Source: Actinomyces trachealis (lineage in GTDB: Bacteria > Actinomycetota > Actinomycetes > Actinomycetales > Actinomycetaceae). From it: 64,000 bases of DNA. Within the stretch, counting starts at the first letter, position 1. Each line of letters opens with the position of its first letter. Made by a program: the position numbers and the translations under genes. Under the pieces are notes generated by a model. The model saw only the letters and a program-made list of their open reading frames with translations, was not told the origin of the DNA and ran no database searches. Below are positions 47,488-56,774 of this stretch, one piece after another. The stretch spans positions 620,001 to 684,000 of the forward strand of contig NZ_CP065027.1 of NCBI RefSeq assembly GCF_015711475.1, read 5' to 3'.

Positions 47488-49014
47488 TCAGGCAATTGGT
47501 CCTGGCTCTGCCAACAGCAGGTGCTCTAAACCAGCCACCGGGATTCTCAACCAGGTGGGACGGTTGCGGGCCTCATAGACCGCCTCATACAAGGCCTTGT
47601 CGAGCTCTAGGGACCGCAGCAGCACGAGGTTGGCGCTGGCGTTCGCGGAGGCGGGCGTGGTGGGGGCCTCGCCGGTGGCACTACCGCTCGCGGCAGACAG
47701 GCCCTCCAGGTAGGCGGCGCGCACCGCAGGCAACCAATCAGCCTGCGAGGCGCGCCCCATAGCGGCCGCGTAGTCAAAGGAACGCAACATCCCGGCCACG
47801 TCCCGCAGCGGCTGGTCCCGCTCCAGGCGTTGAGCCAGCGGCCGCAGCGGCTCCCCCTCAAAGTCCAGCACGTACCAGCGTTCCGGCGTCTCCTGCGTGG
47901 GGTGGGCCAGAAGTACCTGGCCCAGGTGGTAGTCGCCGTGCACCCGGGTGGCTTGGGGCAGGTGCCCCAGGGCCGCCAGCTGGGCGTAGACAGCGTCCAC
48001 CCGTGCGGCAAGCCCCGGCAGCTCGGCCAGTTCCGGCACCTCCTTAAGCGCCCATTGGGCCCGCTTACGCAAACGCTCAGCCAGCACCGCTGGGGCTGGA
48101 CCGTCCTGCGTGCCCAAAGCCTGCGCCAGGCGCATGTGCATCTCAGCGGTGGTGACCCCCAGGTCGCGGGCCAAGGAAGTGGCCCGCTCGCGGGACTGTG
48201 AGCCCGGCCCAGCGTCCTGCCCCGCCAGGGTGCAGAACAGTTCAAAACCGTCGTCAGCCACCGGTACGAAGGCGCAGGCTACAGCCGCATCCGCCTCCAG
48301 GCCGCCGGGCAGCGGCAGGGTGGACCAGGCCACAGGGCGGCGCACCCGGTCCCAGCCGGAGCGGGCCAGGGCCACAGGCACCTCGACATCGGGGTTACGG
48401 CCAGCCTCCAACACCCGGATCACCTTGACGATCAGGTCACCGGTGGTGGAGTCCTCCTTCCCGCCGTCGGGCTCACCGGGCTGTGGGGCAGGCATAACCA
48501 CGGAGGTGTTGGATTGTTCACCGGTAGTGACACGCAGGCGCTCCGCCCGCTGGGCGATCGCTTGGGCTCCCTGGGGCCCCAGCACCGTGTCCGCTTCCAG
48601 GGCTGCGAAAGCCCAGGCACGCCAGTAGGCCGGGTGGTGTGCCCCCTCCACGAGCGCCAGCGCCCGGGGATTGCTGCCAGCAGAACCAGCAACTGGGGCG
48701 ACGGCGTCGGCGGGCAGTAGCGTGCCCACGTTGCCTTCCGCCTCACCAGGTACCGCCAGCTCATCTAGGGTGGTGGCCTCGTCGAGGACTAACGGCACGT
48801 GCAGGAGCACGGGCTTGGCGGCGGGGTCGTCACCGCGCGGTACGGACAACACGAACTCACGCACCCCCTCACCCAGCTCTACGCAGGTGGCCACCTTGAT
48901 CTGGTCCGGCTGTGGCACCGCAGCGCCCTTGAGTGGGAACCAGCGGCGCGTGCGCAACCACGGGTAGAGCGCAGACAGCAAGGCCTGGTCCTCGGGCCAA
49001 GCATGCAGTGTCAC
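47488..49014 (-). CDS. mak: Maltokinase
   Basis: 508 residues. It phosphorylates maltose to maltose-1-phosphate for GlgE. An N-terminal cap domain (LSALYPWLRTRRWFPLKG) is characteristic of Mak/Pep2. The kinase fold has RVHGDYHLGQVLL with the catalytic Asp and YVLDFEGEPLRPL with the metal-binding Asp. The start overlaps the end of glgE (ATGA), so the two are translationally coupled. Slightly longer than mycobacterial Mak (about 455), mainly from Ala/Pro-rich loops. Confidence 0.93.
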   Translation of the reverse strand: MTLHAWPEDQALLSALYPWLRTRRWFPLKGAAVPQPDQIKVATCVELGEGVREFVLSVPRGDDPAAKPVLLHVPLVLDEATTLDELAVPGEAEGNVGTLLPADAVAPVAGSAGSNPRALALVEGAHHPAYWRAWAFAALEADTVLGPQGAQAIAQRAERLRVTTGEQSNTSVVMPAPQPGEPDGGKEDSTTGDLIVKVIRVLEAGRNPDVEVPVALARSGWDRVRRPVAWSTLPLPGGLEADAAVACAFVPVADDGFELFCTLAGQDAGPGSQSRERATSLARDLGVTTAEMHMRLAQALGTQDGPAPAVLAERLRKRAQWALKEVPELAELPGLAARVDAVYAQLAALGHLPQATRVHGDYHLGQVLLAHPTQETPERWYVLDFEGEPLRPLAQRLERDQPLRDVAGMLRSFDYAAAMGRASQADWLPAVRAAYLEGLSAASGSATGEAPTTPASANASANLVLLRSLELDKALYEAVYEARNRPTWLRIPVAGLEHLLLAEPGPIA

Positions 49015-51965
49015 AGCGCCTCCACACGAAGAACGTGCGCCGCCTGACCTGCGAAGGGGTCAAGGCGCACAAAACCGCAGGCTGACCATTCAAAGGAGGC
49101 GCCCGTGAGTTCGTCGATGAGGCGCATAACGTTCTGGGAGCCGTCACGGCCGCCTAGGCCCAGCTGGTCCAGGTTTAGGTAGACCTGGCCCTCGTGTGCG
49201 GCCCAGGGGTCCAGATTCACGATCGTCAGCACAACGTCGTCCTGGCCGGTGGGGCTGTGGGCGGCGTCCACTCGCTTGGAGTAGGCGATCAGTGCCTCGT
49301 CCGTGGTGCCGTGGAACCAGATGTCCCGCAGCTGCTGCAGGGCCGGGTGGGCGGCGCGGGCCGCGTTCAGGCGGGTGAGCAGCTCCTCGATCCCGTTGGC
49401 CTTGGCGGCCTCAAAGTCGCGGGGCTTGAGTTCGTACTTCTCGTTGTCTATCTGCTCCTCGTAGCCCGGACGGGGCACGGACTCGGCCAGCTCGTAGCCA
49501 GAGTAGATGCCCCAGGTGGGGGACAGGGTGGCGGCCAGCACAGCCCGCAGTTTGAAGGCGGGGACCTGCCCGTGGGTCATGAAGGGGGTCAGAATGTCGT
49601 GCGTGGTGGGCCAGAAGGCCGGTCGCAGCACGTGCGCCGTCTTCTGCGACAGCTCCACGGTGTAGTCCGTCAGCTCCTGTTTGGTGTTGCGCCAAGCGAA
49701 ATACGTGTAGGACTGCTGGAAGCCGATCTTTCCTAGGGTGCGCATCATGGCGGGGCGGGTGAAGGCTTCCGCTAGGAACAGCACCTCGGGGTGGTCGCGG
49801 TGCACCTGCCCCAGGAGCCGCTGCCAGAAGGTCAGGGGCTTGGTGTGGGGGTTGTCCACGCGGAAGATGGTCACGCCGCGCTCGATCCAGGTCTCAATGA
49901 CGTCGTGCACGGCGTCGTAGATGCCCTCGGGGTCGTTGTCGAAGTTCAGGGGGTAGATGTCCTGGTACTTCTTAGGCGGGTTCTCCGCGAAGGCGATCGA
50001 GCCGTCAGCCAGGACCGTGAACCACTCCGGGTGCTCCTGGACCCACGGATGGTCGGGGGAACACTGCAGGGCCAGGTCCAGGGCCACTTCCATGCCGAGT
50101 TCTCGGGAGCGGGCCACCAGGGCCTCAAAGTCCTCCACGGTGCCTAGGTCTGGGTGGATGGCGTCGTGGCCACCGTCGGGTGAGCCGATGCCGTAGGGCG
50201 AGCCCGGGTCTTCAGGTCGGGCCGTCAGCGTGTTGTTGCGACCCTTGCGGTTGGTGCTGCCGATCGGGGAGATAGGCGTCAGGTACAGCACGTCAAAGCC
50301 CATGGCTGCGATGCGGTCCAGGTGCTCGGTGGCGCTGCGCAGCGTGCCCGTGTGCCACTGGCCGTGCTCGTCTGCGCCGGAGCCCAGGGAGCGGGGAAAG
50401 ATTTCGTACCAGGAGCCGTATAGAGCGGTGCGGCGGTCCACCTGCAGCGGGTAGGCGCGCGAGGGGGACACGAAGTCACGCAGTGGCAGGCGGTCTAGGG
50501 CCTTCTTGACCTCACTGCTGGTGGCGGCGGCCAGGCGGTCGGACTCTGTGCGTGACTCATCTCGCACGGTCACGATGGCGGACTCCAACAGGGCCACGTC
50601 AGCGGAAGGGCGGCCGGGCACAGCGGCGGCCCGCTGCAGTACCCGCGCCCCCTCCTCCAGCATGAGGGCGACGTCGATACCGGCAGGTACCTTGATCTGG
50701 GCGGCGTGTTCCCAGGTGGCGTATGGGTCGGACCAGCCCTCCACCCGGAAGGACCAGTCACCAGGGCTGTCTGCTGCCAGGCGGGCCTCGTAGCGGTCCA
50801 GGCCGGGGCTCACCTCGTGCATGCGGGCACTGGGGCCGCTGGTGCCGTCGGGGCGGATCAGGACGGCGGTGGCACCGAAGCAGTCGTGGCCTTCACGGAA
50901 CACAGTGGCGCGGATCGGGATGACCTCGCCGGGCACCGCCTTTGCGGGCCAGCGGCCATCCTCCACCACTGGGAAGACCTCAGTGACCGGGATGCGGCCT
51001 ACCGGGTGCTCTGGGTGGAAGGCGCGCGGACGCAGCGGCGGCGGCACCGTCTCCTCGGCGGAGCGCTGGGCGGGAGTGGTGTAGGTGGCCATCAGGGTGC
51101 TCGTGCCCGCGCTCAGGGGGGAGGAAGCGGAGATGGTGGGGGCGGCCGGGACGGTCAAAACCGTTGGGGTGGGCGGGACCGTGGCGGTGTCCGGCACCAT
51201 GTGGGCAGGGGCCAGGCGGTCCGCCTCATGCGGTGAGGTGGCTGCCGGAGAGGAGTCTGCTTGCGGTAGGGCCGGTGAGGTGGCCGAAGTAGCTACGCCG
51301 GTCGGGGTTGCCGCTTCAAGGGAGGCGGTGGAGCCGGTGTCTCCGGTCTCGGGCGCGGCCTCCGGTGAGGCGGGCGAGATGGGTGAGACAGAAGAAGCCG
51401 AGGCGGCAGGGGAAGCAGGTGAAGGCTCACAAGGCGTGGGTGCGGCAGCCGCGAAACCCATTGGGGGAGCCGATGCGTCAGCAGACGCGGCAGGTGACGG
51501 GGCCGACGGGGCCGAAGGCTCGCTTGCCACCGAGTTTTTGCCTGCCAGGGGCCATGTGTTCAAGGGCGTCCGGGGAGCGGCAGCCGTGATGACCGCCTCG
51601 TTCGCGTACGCAGCGCTCGTGTGCGCAGTGTCTTCAGCCGCCTGGGTTGGGGCAGGCTCAGCCCCCTCGGCGGCCCCAGCCTTAACGGCGGCAGTCTCAA
51701 CTTCCTCAACGGCCCGGGCCTGCGCCCTTAGGTCGGCGGGCGTGGGCGGCGGTGGCGGCGCCGGGGCGGTGCTCGGCTCCGGCGCAAAGATGATCGCGGG
51801 CCTGTCCACAACCGGCGATGTCGGTGCCTCCGGGGTGGAGGTCGTCGTCGCCACCGGAGGCTCCTGCGGCAGGGGCGCGGAGGCCTGTGGCACAGGAGGC
51901 ACCCCCCGGTTCACAGAAGGCTTGTAGTCAGGTGAGGCGTGGCGCGGTCGCTTGAAGGGAGTCAC
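49011..51965 (-). CDS. glgE: Maltosyltransferase GlgE with long N-terminal extension
   Basis: 984 residues. It transfers maltose from maltose-1-phosphate onto alpha-1,4 glucans. The catalytic part (GH13_3) has PLRPRAFHPEHPVGRIPVTE, GSWYEIFPRSLG, VALDLALQCSPDHPWV, nucleophile Asp in IFRVDNPHTKPL and Glu in LFLAEAFTRPAMM. Residues 1 to about 290 are a Pro/Ala/Ser/Thr-rich low-complexity tract with no recognised domain; GlgE is usually about 660-700 residues. An internal Met at residue 292 (base 51092) would give normal length but has no clear ribosome site. GTG 51965 lies 6 nt after TAGTCT with a TGACTC hexamer 16 nt further up, consistent with a leaderless start. Confidence 0.93.
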   Translation of the reverse strand: MTPFKRPRHASPDYKPSVNRGVPPVPQASAPLPQEPPVATTTSTPEAPTSPVVDRPAIIFAPEPSTAPAPPPPPTPADLRAQARAVEEVETAAVKAGAAEGAEPAPTQAAEDTAHTSAAYANEAVITAAAPRTPLNTWPLAGKNSVASEPSAPSAPSPAASADASAPPMGFAAAAPTPCEPSPASPAASASSVSPISPASPEAAPETGDTGSTASLEAATPTGVATSATSPALPQADSSPAATSPHEADRLAPAHMVPDTATVPPTPTVLTVPAAPTISASSPLSAGTSTLMATYTTPAQRSAEETVPPPLRPRAFHPEHPVGRIPVTEVFPVVEDGRWPAKAVPGEVIPIRATVFREGHDCFGATAVLIRPDGTSGPSARMHEVSPGLDRYEARLAADSPGDWSFRVEGWSDPYATWEHAAQIKVPAGIDVALMLEEGARVLQRAAAVPGRPSADVALLESAIVTVRDESRTESDRLAAATSSEVKKALDRLPLRDFVSPSRAYPLQVDRRTALYGSWYEIFPRSLGSGADEHGQWHTGTLRSATEHLDRIAAMGFDVLYLTPISPIGSTNRKGRNNTLTARPEDPGSPYGIGSPDGGHDAIHPDLGTVEDFEALVARSRELGMEVALDLALQCSPDHPWVQEHPEWFTVLADGSIAFAENPPKKYQDIYPLNFDNDPEGIYDAVHDVIETWIERGVTIFRVDNPHTKPLTFWQRLLGQVHRDHPEVLFLAEAFTRPAMMRTLGKIGFQQSYTYFAWRNTKQELTDYTVELSQKTAHVLRPAFWPTTHDILTPFMTHGQVPAFKLRAVLAATLSPTWGIYSGYELAESVPRPGYEEQIDNEKYELKPRDFEAAKANGIEELLTRLNAARAAHPALQQLRDIWFHGTTDEALIAYSKRVDAAHSPTGQDDVVLTIVNLDPWAAHEGQVYLNLDQLGLGGRDGSQNVMRLIDELTGASFEWSACGFVRLDPFAGQAAHVLRVEAL

Positions 51966-52299
51966 GGTCCAAGACTACGGAAGAAAGCGGCGTGAGTCAC
52001 ATTCGCTGGCTGAGGGAGGTCGCTTGCCCGCCGTCGGCTCCAGCGTGCGGAGGACCTCCCGCAGGAGGCTGCGGTAGGCGGTCCCCGGAGTCTCCGCCCG
52101 GGCTCGGCCCGTCTGCGCCGTCACGCCGCGCCCACGCGAGCGTCAGGGCGCCCAGGGCACCGAGGACGGTTGCGATAACCGTTTTGCTCTTTCAAAAAAC
52201 TAGACGGGAATACTCCGATGGTTGAGCCGATCGGAGGAAATTGGTTACACACCGGGCGCCAGCCGCTCTGCTAGACGGGGTAGCCAGCCGGAGGGGCTC
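51966..52299. other. glgE upstream region with possible membrane-protein scrap
   Basis: 334 bases. On the minus strand an open piece (about 52190 to 51996) reads VIATVLGALGALTLAWARR followed by a Gly/Pro-rich tail and stop, without a start codon. It resembles the last helix of a lost membrane or surface protein. The region also holds the glgE promoter and an AT-rich stretch near 52185-52215. No complete gene. Confidence 0.35.
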
Positions 52300-53442
52300 T
52301 CAGTAGTCCATGTGCATGGCTGCGCGCACCGCCTCCAGCGTCTCATTGGCCACCGCGTTGGCCTTCTCATTGCCTGCACGCAACACCGACAGCAGGTGAT
52401 CCTCGTTGGCCATCAGCTCGCTGCGGCGCGCCCGGATCGGGGCGAGGAACTCGTTGACCGCCTCTGTGGTCACCGCCTTGAGCTGCCCGGCCCCGCCGTC
52501 GCCGATCCGCTCCGCGATCTCCTCCGGTGCGCCCGCCCCGCACAGGGAGGCCAGCAGCAGCAGGTTGGAGACCTCCGGGCGGCCCACCGGGTCATAGGTG
52601 ATGACGCGGTTGGAGTCAGTCTTAGCCTTCTTGAGCGCCTTGGCGGTCTCGTCCGCCGTCATTCGCAACTCGATCGTGTTGCCGCGCGACTTGCTCATCT
52701 TCTCCCCATCCAGGCCCAACAGTAGCGTGGCCTCACCCAGCAGGGCCTCCGGGCGGCGGAACACCGGGCGCTTCTTGTCCGCCCGCCCGTAACGCTTATC
52801 AAAACGCTGGGCGATCAGGCGGGCCTGTTCCAGGTGGGGGAGCTGATCCTTGCCCACCGGCACCAGGTTGGCCTGGCAGAAGAGAATATCCGCCGCCTGG
52901 TGCACCGGGTAGGTCAGCAGCAGGCCGCTCATGGCGCGCCCATCCGTGGCCTCCAACTCCGCCTTGACCGTGGGGTTGCGGTGCAGCTCAGCCTCGGTCA
53001 CCAGGGACAGGAAGGGCAGCATCAGCTGGTTCAGGGCCGGCACGGCCGAGTGTGTGAAGACCGTGGAGCGGGTGGGGTCCACGCCCACCGCCAGGGTGTC
53101 CGCCACCAGGGAGAGCACGCGCTCACGGATCGGCCCCACGGCGTCCCGGTCCGTGATCACCTGGTAGTCCGCCACCAGAATCCAGGTGTCCACCCCCCGG
53201 TCCTGGATCGTGGCCCAGGAACTCATGGTGCCGAAGTAGTGCCCCAGGTGCATGTTGCCGGTGGGGCGCACCCCGGTGAGCATGCGGTAGCGGCCCGGGT
53301 TGACATCCAGGTCAGCCTCGATTTCCGCGCTGCGGGCCACGGAACGGGCTAGAGAGGCCTCGTTGGTGGCATTGGCCAAGGATTCCTCAGCGCTGTTGGT
53401 AGCAGGGGCGGCTGGAGTAGAGGACTGTGTCATGGTAGTCAT
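52300..53442 (-). CDS. trpS: Tryptophanyl-tRNA synthetase
   Basis: 380 residues from ATG 53442; ATG 53433 lies 7 nt after a TAAGAT hexamer and may be the real leaderless start. Class I synthetase: HIGH-like GNMHLGHYFG, KMSKS motif EKMSKSRGNTIEL. It also has GVRPTGNMH and DLTYPVHQAADILFCQ-type segments. The first 45 residues are low-complexity Ala/Ser/Thr. It sits among alpha-glucan genes without obvious functional link. Three CCASTGG elements lie upstream (53475-53541). Confidence 0.95.
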   Translation of the reverse strand: MTTMTQSSTPAAPATNSAEESLANATNEASLARSVARSAEIEADLDVNPGRYRMLTGVRPTGNMHLGHYFGTMSSWATIQDRGVDTWILVADYQVITDRDAVGPIRERVLSLVADTLAVGVDPTRSTVFTHSAVPALNQLMLPFLSLVTEAELHRNPTVKAELEATDGRAMSGLLLTYPVHQAADILFCQANLVPVGKDQLPHLEQARLIAQRFDKRYGRADKKRPVFRRPEALLGEATLLLGLDGEKMSKSRGNTIELRMTADETAKALKKAKTDSNRVITYDPVGRPEVSNLLLLASLCGAGAPEEIAERIGDGGAGQLKAVTTEAVNEFLAPIRARRSELMANEDHLLSVLRAGNEKANAVANETLEAVRAAMHMDY

Positions 53443-53474
53443 CTTAGAGGCAGGGGTTTGGGCATTCTTCACGC

Positions 53475-53541
53475 CCACTGGTGCGTTTTGGTGCCAGTGG
53501 TGCGGGAAGCTGACACAAGTCGCCCCCAAAGACACCAGTGG
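53475..53541. promoter_or_regulatory. Three CCA(C/G)TGG elements upstream of trpS
   Basis: CCACTGGTGCG at 53475-53485 and CCAGTGGTGCG at 53494-53504 form a near-exact direct repeat 19 nt apart. A third CCAGTGG at 53535-53541 is inverted to the first. They could be operators for trpS or hairpins ending the glgX transcript. Confidence 0.3.
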
Positions 53542-53556
53542 GCAGGTGGGGGATAG

Positions 53557-55863
53557 TCAGGCGTGCTCACCGGTCAGGTAGATGCGCACCGTCAGGGCGT
53601 TCACCGACGTCGTGTCCCCGGGCCGGTCGTGGCGGCAGCCCGCAAAGGCCGGAGGTGCCGTGAACCGTGCGTCACGCACCGCTGACGCCGTCGCCCGCGG
53701 ACGCCGCACGCGGTGCGCCAAGGCAAAGGCTGAGGTGTGCGGGCGGGGCACGGGCCAGTTCGAGTCCCACATCAGGTGGTAGTCTGCGCCGCGCCCCTCA
53801 GGGAGAGTGAAGTCCACCTGGTCCAGGGCGCCATTGATCAGCACGAGCAGGTCGGCGTCGCCAACGGGGGCGCCGGAGCGGAGCATCTGCACGCAGCGAC
53901 AGTACGGGTCGTGCCAGGATTCCGGCGTCATCCCCACTCCATCAGAGCGATACCAGGACAGGTCCGGGATGCAGTCCCCCGGAGCCGGGTTACCCGTGGC
54001 GTAGGTGGCCGGGCGCAGCACCGGGTGGTGCGTGCGCAGCCCAATCAGGAAGCGCGTGGTGGCGATCAGATCCCGCTGCCAGGTGGCCAGGCGCCAGTCC
54101 ACCCAGCTCAGTTCAGAGTCCTGGCAGTAGCAGTTGTTGTTGCCCTGCTGGCTGCGGCCCATCTCATCCCCGCCCAGCAGCATGGGGGTGCCAGCGGAGA
54201 CGAATAGCGTGGCCAGGATATTGCGGGCGGAGCGGTGGCGGATCACCTCGATGGGGCCTACATCCAGCCCCTCCTGCGCCAGACCCTCAAAGCCGTGGTT
54301 CCAGGAGCGGTTGTCGTCGGTACCGTCCCGGTTGTCCTCACCGTTGGCCAGGTTGTGCTTGTGGTCGTAGACCGTCAGGTCACGCAGGGTGAAGCCATCA
54401 TGCGCGGTCACAAAGTTCACGCTGGCCAGCGGGCCACGGCCGCCAGCTAGGTCTCCGTGGCCGAACAGGTCTGCGGAGCCGGACAAGCGCGTGGCCAGGT
54501 CTCGCAAGTCCGCACCGGGCCGACCCTTGGAAATCTCTGCCGCGTCCGACAGCCAGAAGGAGCGAACCGTGCCGCGGTAGCGGTCGTTCCAGTCCTGAAA
54601 GTGGGAGGGGAACTCGCCGGTGCGCCAGCCGCCAGGGCCCATGTCCCAAGGTTCAGCGATCAAGATCTTGCCGGAGAGCACCGGGTCCGTAACCATGCCC
54701 ACCAGCAGCGCGTGGTGGGAACGGAACTCCATGCCGTTGCGGCCCAGGGCGGAGGCCAGGTCAAAGCGGAATCCGTCCACGCCCATGTCCCCGGCCCAGT
54801 AGCGCAGGGAGTCCAGGGCCAGTTGCACGGCCCGCGTGTTGCGGAAATCCACGGTGTTGCCGGTGCCAGTGACGTCGTAGTACTGGCCGTGGTGAAAGGG
54901 GGCGTGCAGGTAGTAGCCGCGGTCGTCTAGGGCGCGCAGGGAGAGCGTGGGGCCCTCGATACCGCCCTCACAGGTGTGGTTGTAGACCACGTCCATGACG
55001 ACCTCAAGGCCTGCCTCGTGCAGCATGGAGATCATGCCGCGTACCTCCGCGAGCACCGCCAAGGGGCCAGCGGCGCGCGCGGCTGCCGTGGCATAGGAGG
55101 GCTCAGGCGCGAACCAGGAGAGTGTGGAGTATCCCCAGTAGTTCCGTTTGCCCTGCAGCTGCAAGAAGGGCTCGGAGAAGGCCGCGTGGATCGGCAGCAG
55201 TTCAAGGGTGGTCACGCCCAAGGAACGTAGGTGCGTGACGGTGGCCGGGTGTGCCAGGCCAGCGTAGGTGCCGCGCAGCTCCTCCGGCACGCCAGGCAGG
55301 TTGAGGGTCAGGCCTTTGACGTGTGCCTCGTAGACCACCCGCTGCTCGCGCGGTACCTGCGGGCCGGGCACCACCGAGAACTGCTCGCCGACGACGACGC
55401 CCAGCACGGTTGAGTCTCGCGAGTCCAGGGGGGAGGGGACGGTGGGCACAAAGGTCGGGGAAAGGTCCTCATCAACCTCATGCGCGTACAGGGCGGGGCC
55501 CAGCTTGGCTTGGCCGTGCAGGGCTCGGGCATAGGGGTCTAGCGCCAACTTGTTGGGGTTGTGCAGTAGGCCTTCGGTGGGGTTCCAGGGGCCGTGGACG
55601 CGGTAGCCGTAGCGCTGGCCTTCACCCACGCCCTCGACGTGCGCGCTCCAGGTGCCCAGGCGTGGGCCGATCATGCCGATCCGCTGTTCGGAGACGACGG
55701 CGCCGCTGGCGTCCACCTCCAGCAGACACAGGTCCACGGCGGTGGCACGGGAGGCCGACACCACGAAGTCAGTACCGCCAGGAACTGGCGTCGCCCCAAG
55801 GATATGCGGGTGGCGCACGTCCGCGCAGGCAGGCTGCGCTGGTTCCATGGTGGGCTCAGACAT
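53557..55863 (-). CDS. glgX: Glycogen debranching enzyme GlgX/TreX
   Basis: 768 residues. It cleaves alpha-1,6 branches of glycogen. It has an N-terminal CBM48-like domain (HILGATPVPGGTDFVVSAS), WGYSTLSWFAPEPSYA, VVMDVVYNHTCEGG, nucleophile Asp in GFRFDLASALGRNG, Glu in ILIAEPWDMGPGGW and NFVTAHDGFTLRDLTVYDHKHN. This is the GlgX pattern (GH13_11). ATG 55863 follows CACAAT by 7 nt, a possible leaderless start. It diverges from etfB across 103 nt. Confidence 0.94.
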   Translation of the reverse strand: MSEPTMEPAQPACADVRHPHILGATPVPGGTDFVVSASRATAVDLCLLEVDASGAVVSEQRIGMIGPRLGTWSAHVEGVGEGQRYGYRVHGPWNPTEGLLHNPNKLALDPYARALHGQAKLGPALYAHEVDEDLSPTFVPTVPSPLDSRDSTVLGVVVGEQFSVVPGPQVPREQRVVYEAHVKGLTLNLPGVPEELRGTYAGLAHPATVTHLRSLGVTTLELLPIHAAFSEPFLQLQGKRNYWGYSTLSWFAPEPSYATAAARAAGPLAVLAEVRGMISMLHEAGLEVVMDVVYNHTCEGGIEGPTLSLRALDDRGYYLHAPFHHGQYYDVTGTGNTVDFRNTRAVQLALDSLRYWAGDMGVDGFRFDLASALGRNGMEFRSHHALLVGMVTDPVLSGKILIAEPWDMGPGGWRTGEFPSHFQDWNDRYRGTVRSFWLSDAAEISKGRPGADLRDLATRLSGSADLFGHGDLAGGRGPLASVNFVTAHDGFTLRDLTVYDHKHNLANGEDNRDGTDDNRSWNHGFEGLAQEGLDVGPIEVIRHRSARNILATLFVSAGTPMLLGGDEMGRSQQGNNNCYCQDSELSWVDWRLATWQRDLIATTRFLIGLRTHHPVLRPATYATGNPAPGDCIPDLSWYRSDGVGMTPESWHDPYCRCVQMLRSGAPVGDADLLVLINGALDQVDFTLPEGRGADYHLMWDSNWPVPRPHTSAFALAHRVRRPRATASAVRDARFTAPPAFAGCRHDRPGDTTSVNALTVRIYLTGEHA

Positions 55864-55966
55864 GACTGCTATTGTGATGAAAGCTCGTCAGGAAAGCCAC
55901 CTTCGGCACGTCGTCGTGACCGACCGCTCAGCTTTGGGCCTTTTGCCCTGTGGCAGGCTTGGCCTC

Positions 55967-56725
55967 ATGAAGATCGTCGTAGCAGTCAAGCACGTGCCTG
56001 ATGTGCAGTCCGAACGTCGCCTTGAGGACGGGGTGCTGGTCCGCGGCGAGGAAGATGTCCTCAATGAGCTTGATGAGAACGCCGTAGAGGCTGCCGTCTG
56101 CCTGGCGGAGGAACTGGATGGTGCGGTCGTGGCCCTCACTATGGGCCCGGAGGCCGCCGAGGATGGTCTGCGCCGCGCCCTGCAGATGGGTGCCGACTCC
56201 GGTGTGCTCATCACCGACGACGCCCTGGCTGGCGCGGACGTGCCCACCACGGCTAGCGTGCTCGCCGCCGCCATCGAGCGAATCGGGGGTGTGGACCTGG
56301 TGGTAACCGGCATGTCCGCCCTGGACTCCATGACTTCTCTACTGCCCGCCGCCTTGGCTGCCGCCCTGCACCTGCCCGCTCTGACGCTCGCCAACCGCCT
56401 AGAGCTGGCTGACGGCGAGGTCACCATCACCCGTACCCTCGGCACCGTTACCGAGACCCTGGCCGCCCCCCTGCCCGCCCTGGTCTCCGTCACTGACCAG
56501 GCCAACGAGCCCCGCTATCCGAACTTCGCAGCCATGCGCGCCGCCAAGAAGAAGCCCGTCGAGCAGTGGAACCTGGCCGAACTCGGCCTGAGTGAGCTGG
56601 CCCCCGCCGTCGCCGTCGTGGAGGCACAGGCCCGCCCCGCCCGCAAGACCGGCACCATCGTCACCGACTCCGGACAGGCAGGCGCGCAGCTGGCCGCCTG
56701 GCTTATCGAGAACCAATTGGTCTGA
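55967..56725 (+). CDS. etfB: Electron transfer flavoprotein subunit beta
   Basis: 252 residues from ATG 55967 (MKIVVAVKHVPD). The beta-subunit fold includes DENAVEAAVCLAEEL and the C-terminal signature with RYPNFAAMRAAKKKP. It binds AMP and pairs with EtfA to carry electrons from acyl-CoA or related dehydrogenases. The open frame runs further upstream into the glgX start, but no coding character is seen there. No ribosome site; CAGGCT lies 7 nt upstream, so a leaderless start is possible. No dehydrogenase or FixCX-type quinone partner is nearby. Confidence 0.92.
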   Translation: MKIVVAVKHVPDVQSERRLEDGVLVRGEEDVLNELDENAVEAAVCLAEELDGAVVALTMGPEAAEDGLRRALQMGADSGVLITDDALAGADVPTTASVLAAAIERIGGVDLVVTGMSALDSMTSLLPAALAAALHLPALTLANRLELADGEVTITRTLGTVTETLAAPLPALVSVTDQANEPRYPNFAAMRAAKKKPVEQWNLAELGLSELAPAVAVVEAQARPARKTGTIVTDSGQAGAQLAAWLIENQLV

Positions 56726-56774
56726 GTTCGCTCGCTCTCAGCCCCAACATCCCAACCGGTTAGAAAGCTTCAAC

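Noticed and set aside
51992..52225. Plus-strand open frame upstream of glgE
   Set aside because: Arg/Pro-rich shadow with no start signal; the only faint coding hint is on the minus strand.
55652..55966. Upstream extension of etfB
   Set aside because: Overlaps the start of glgX; EtfB homology begins at MKIVVAVKHV.
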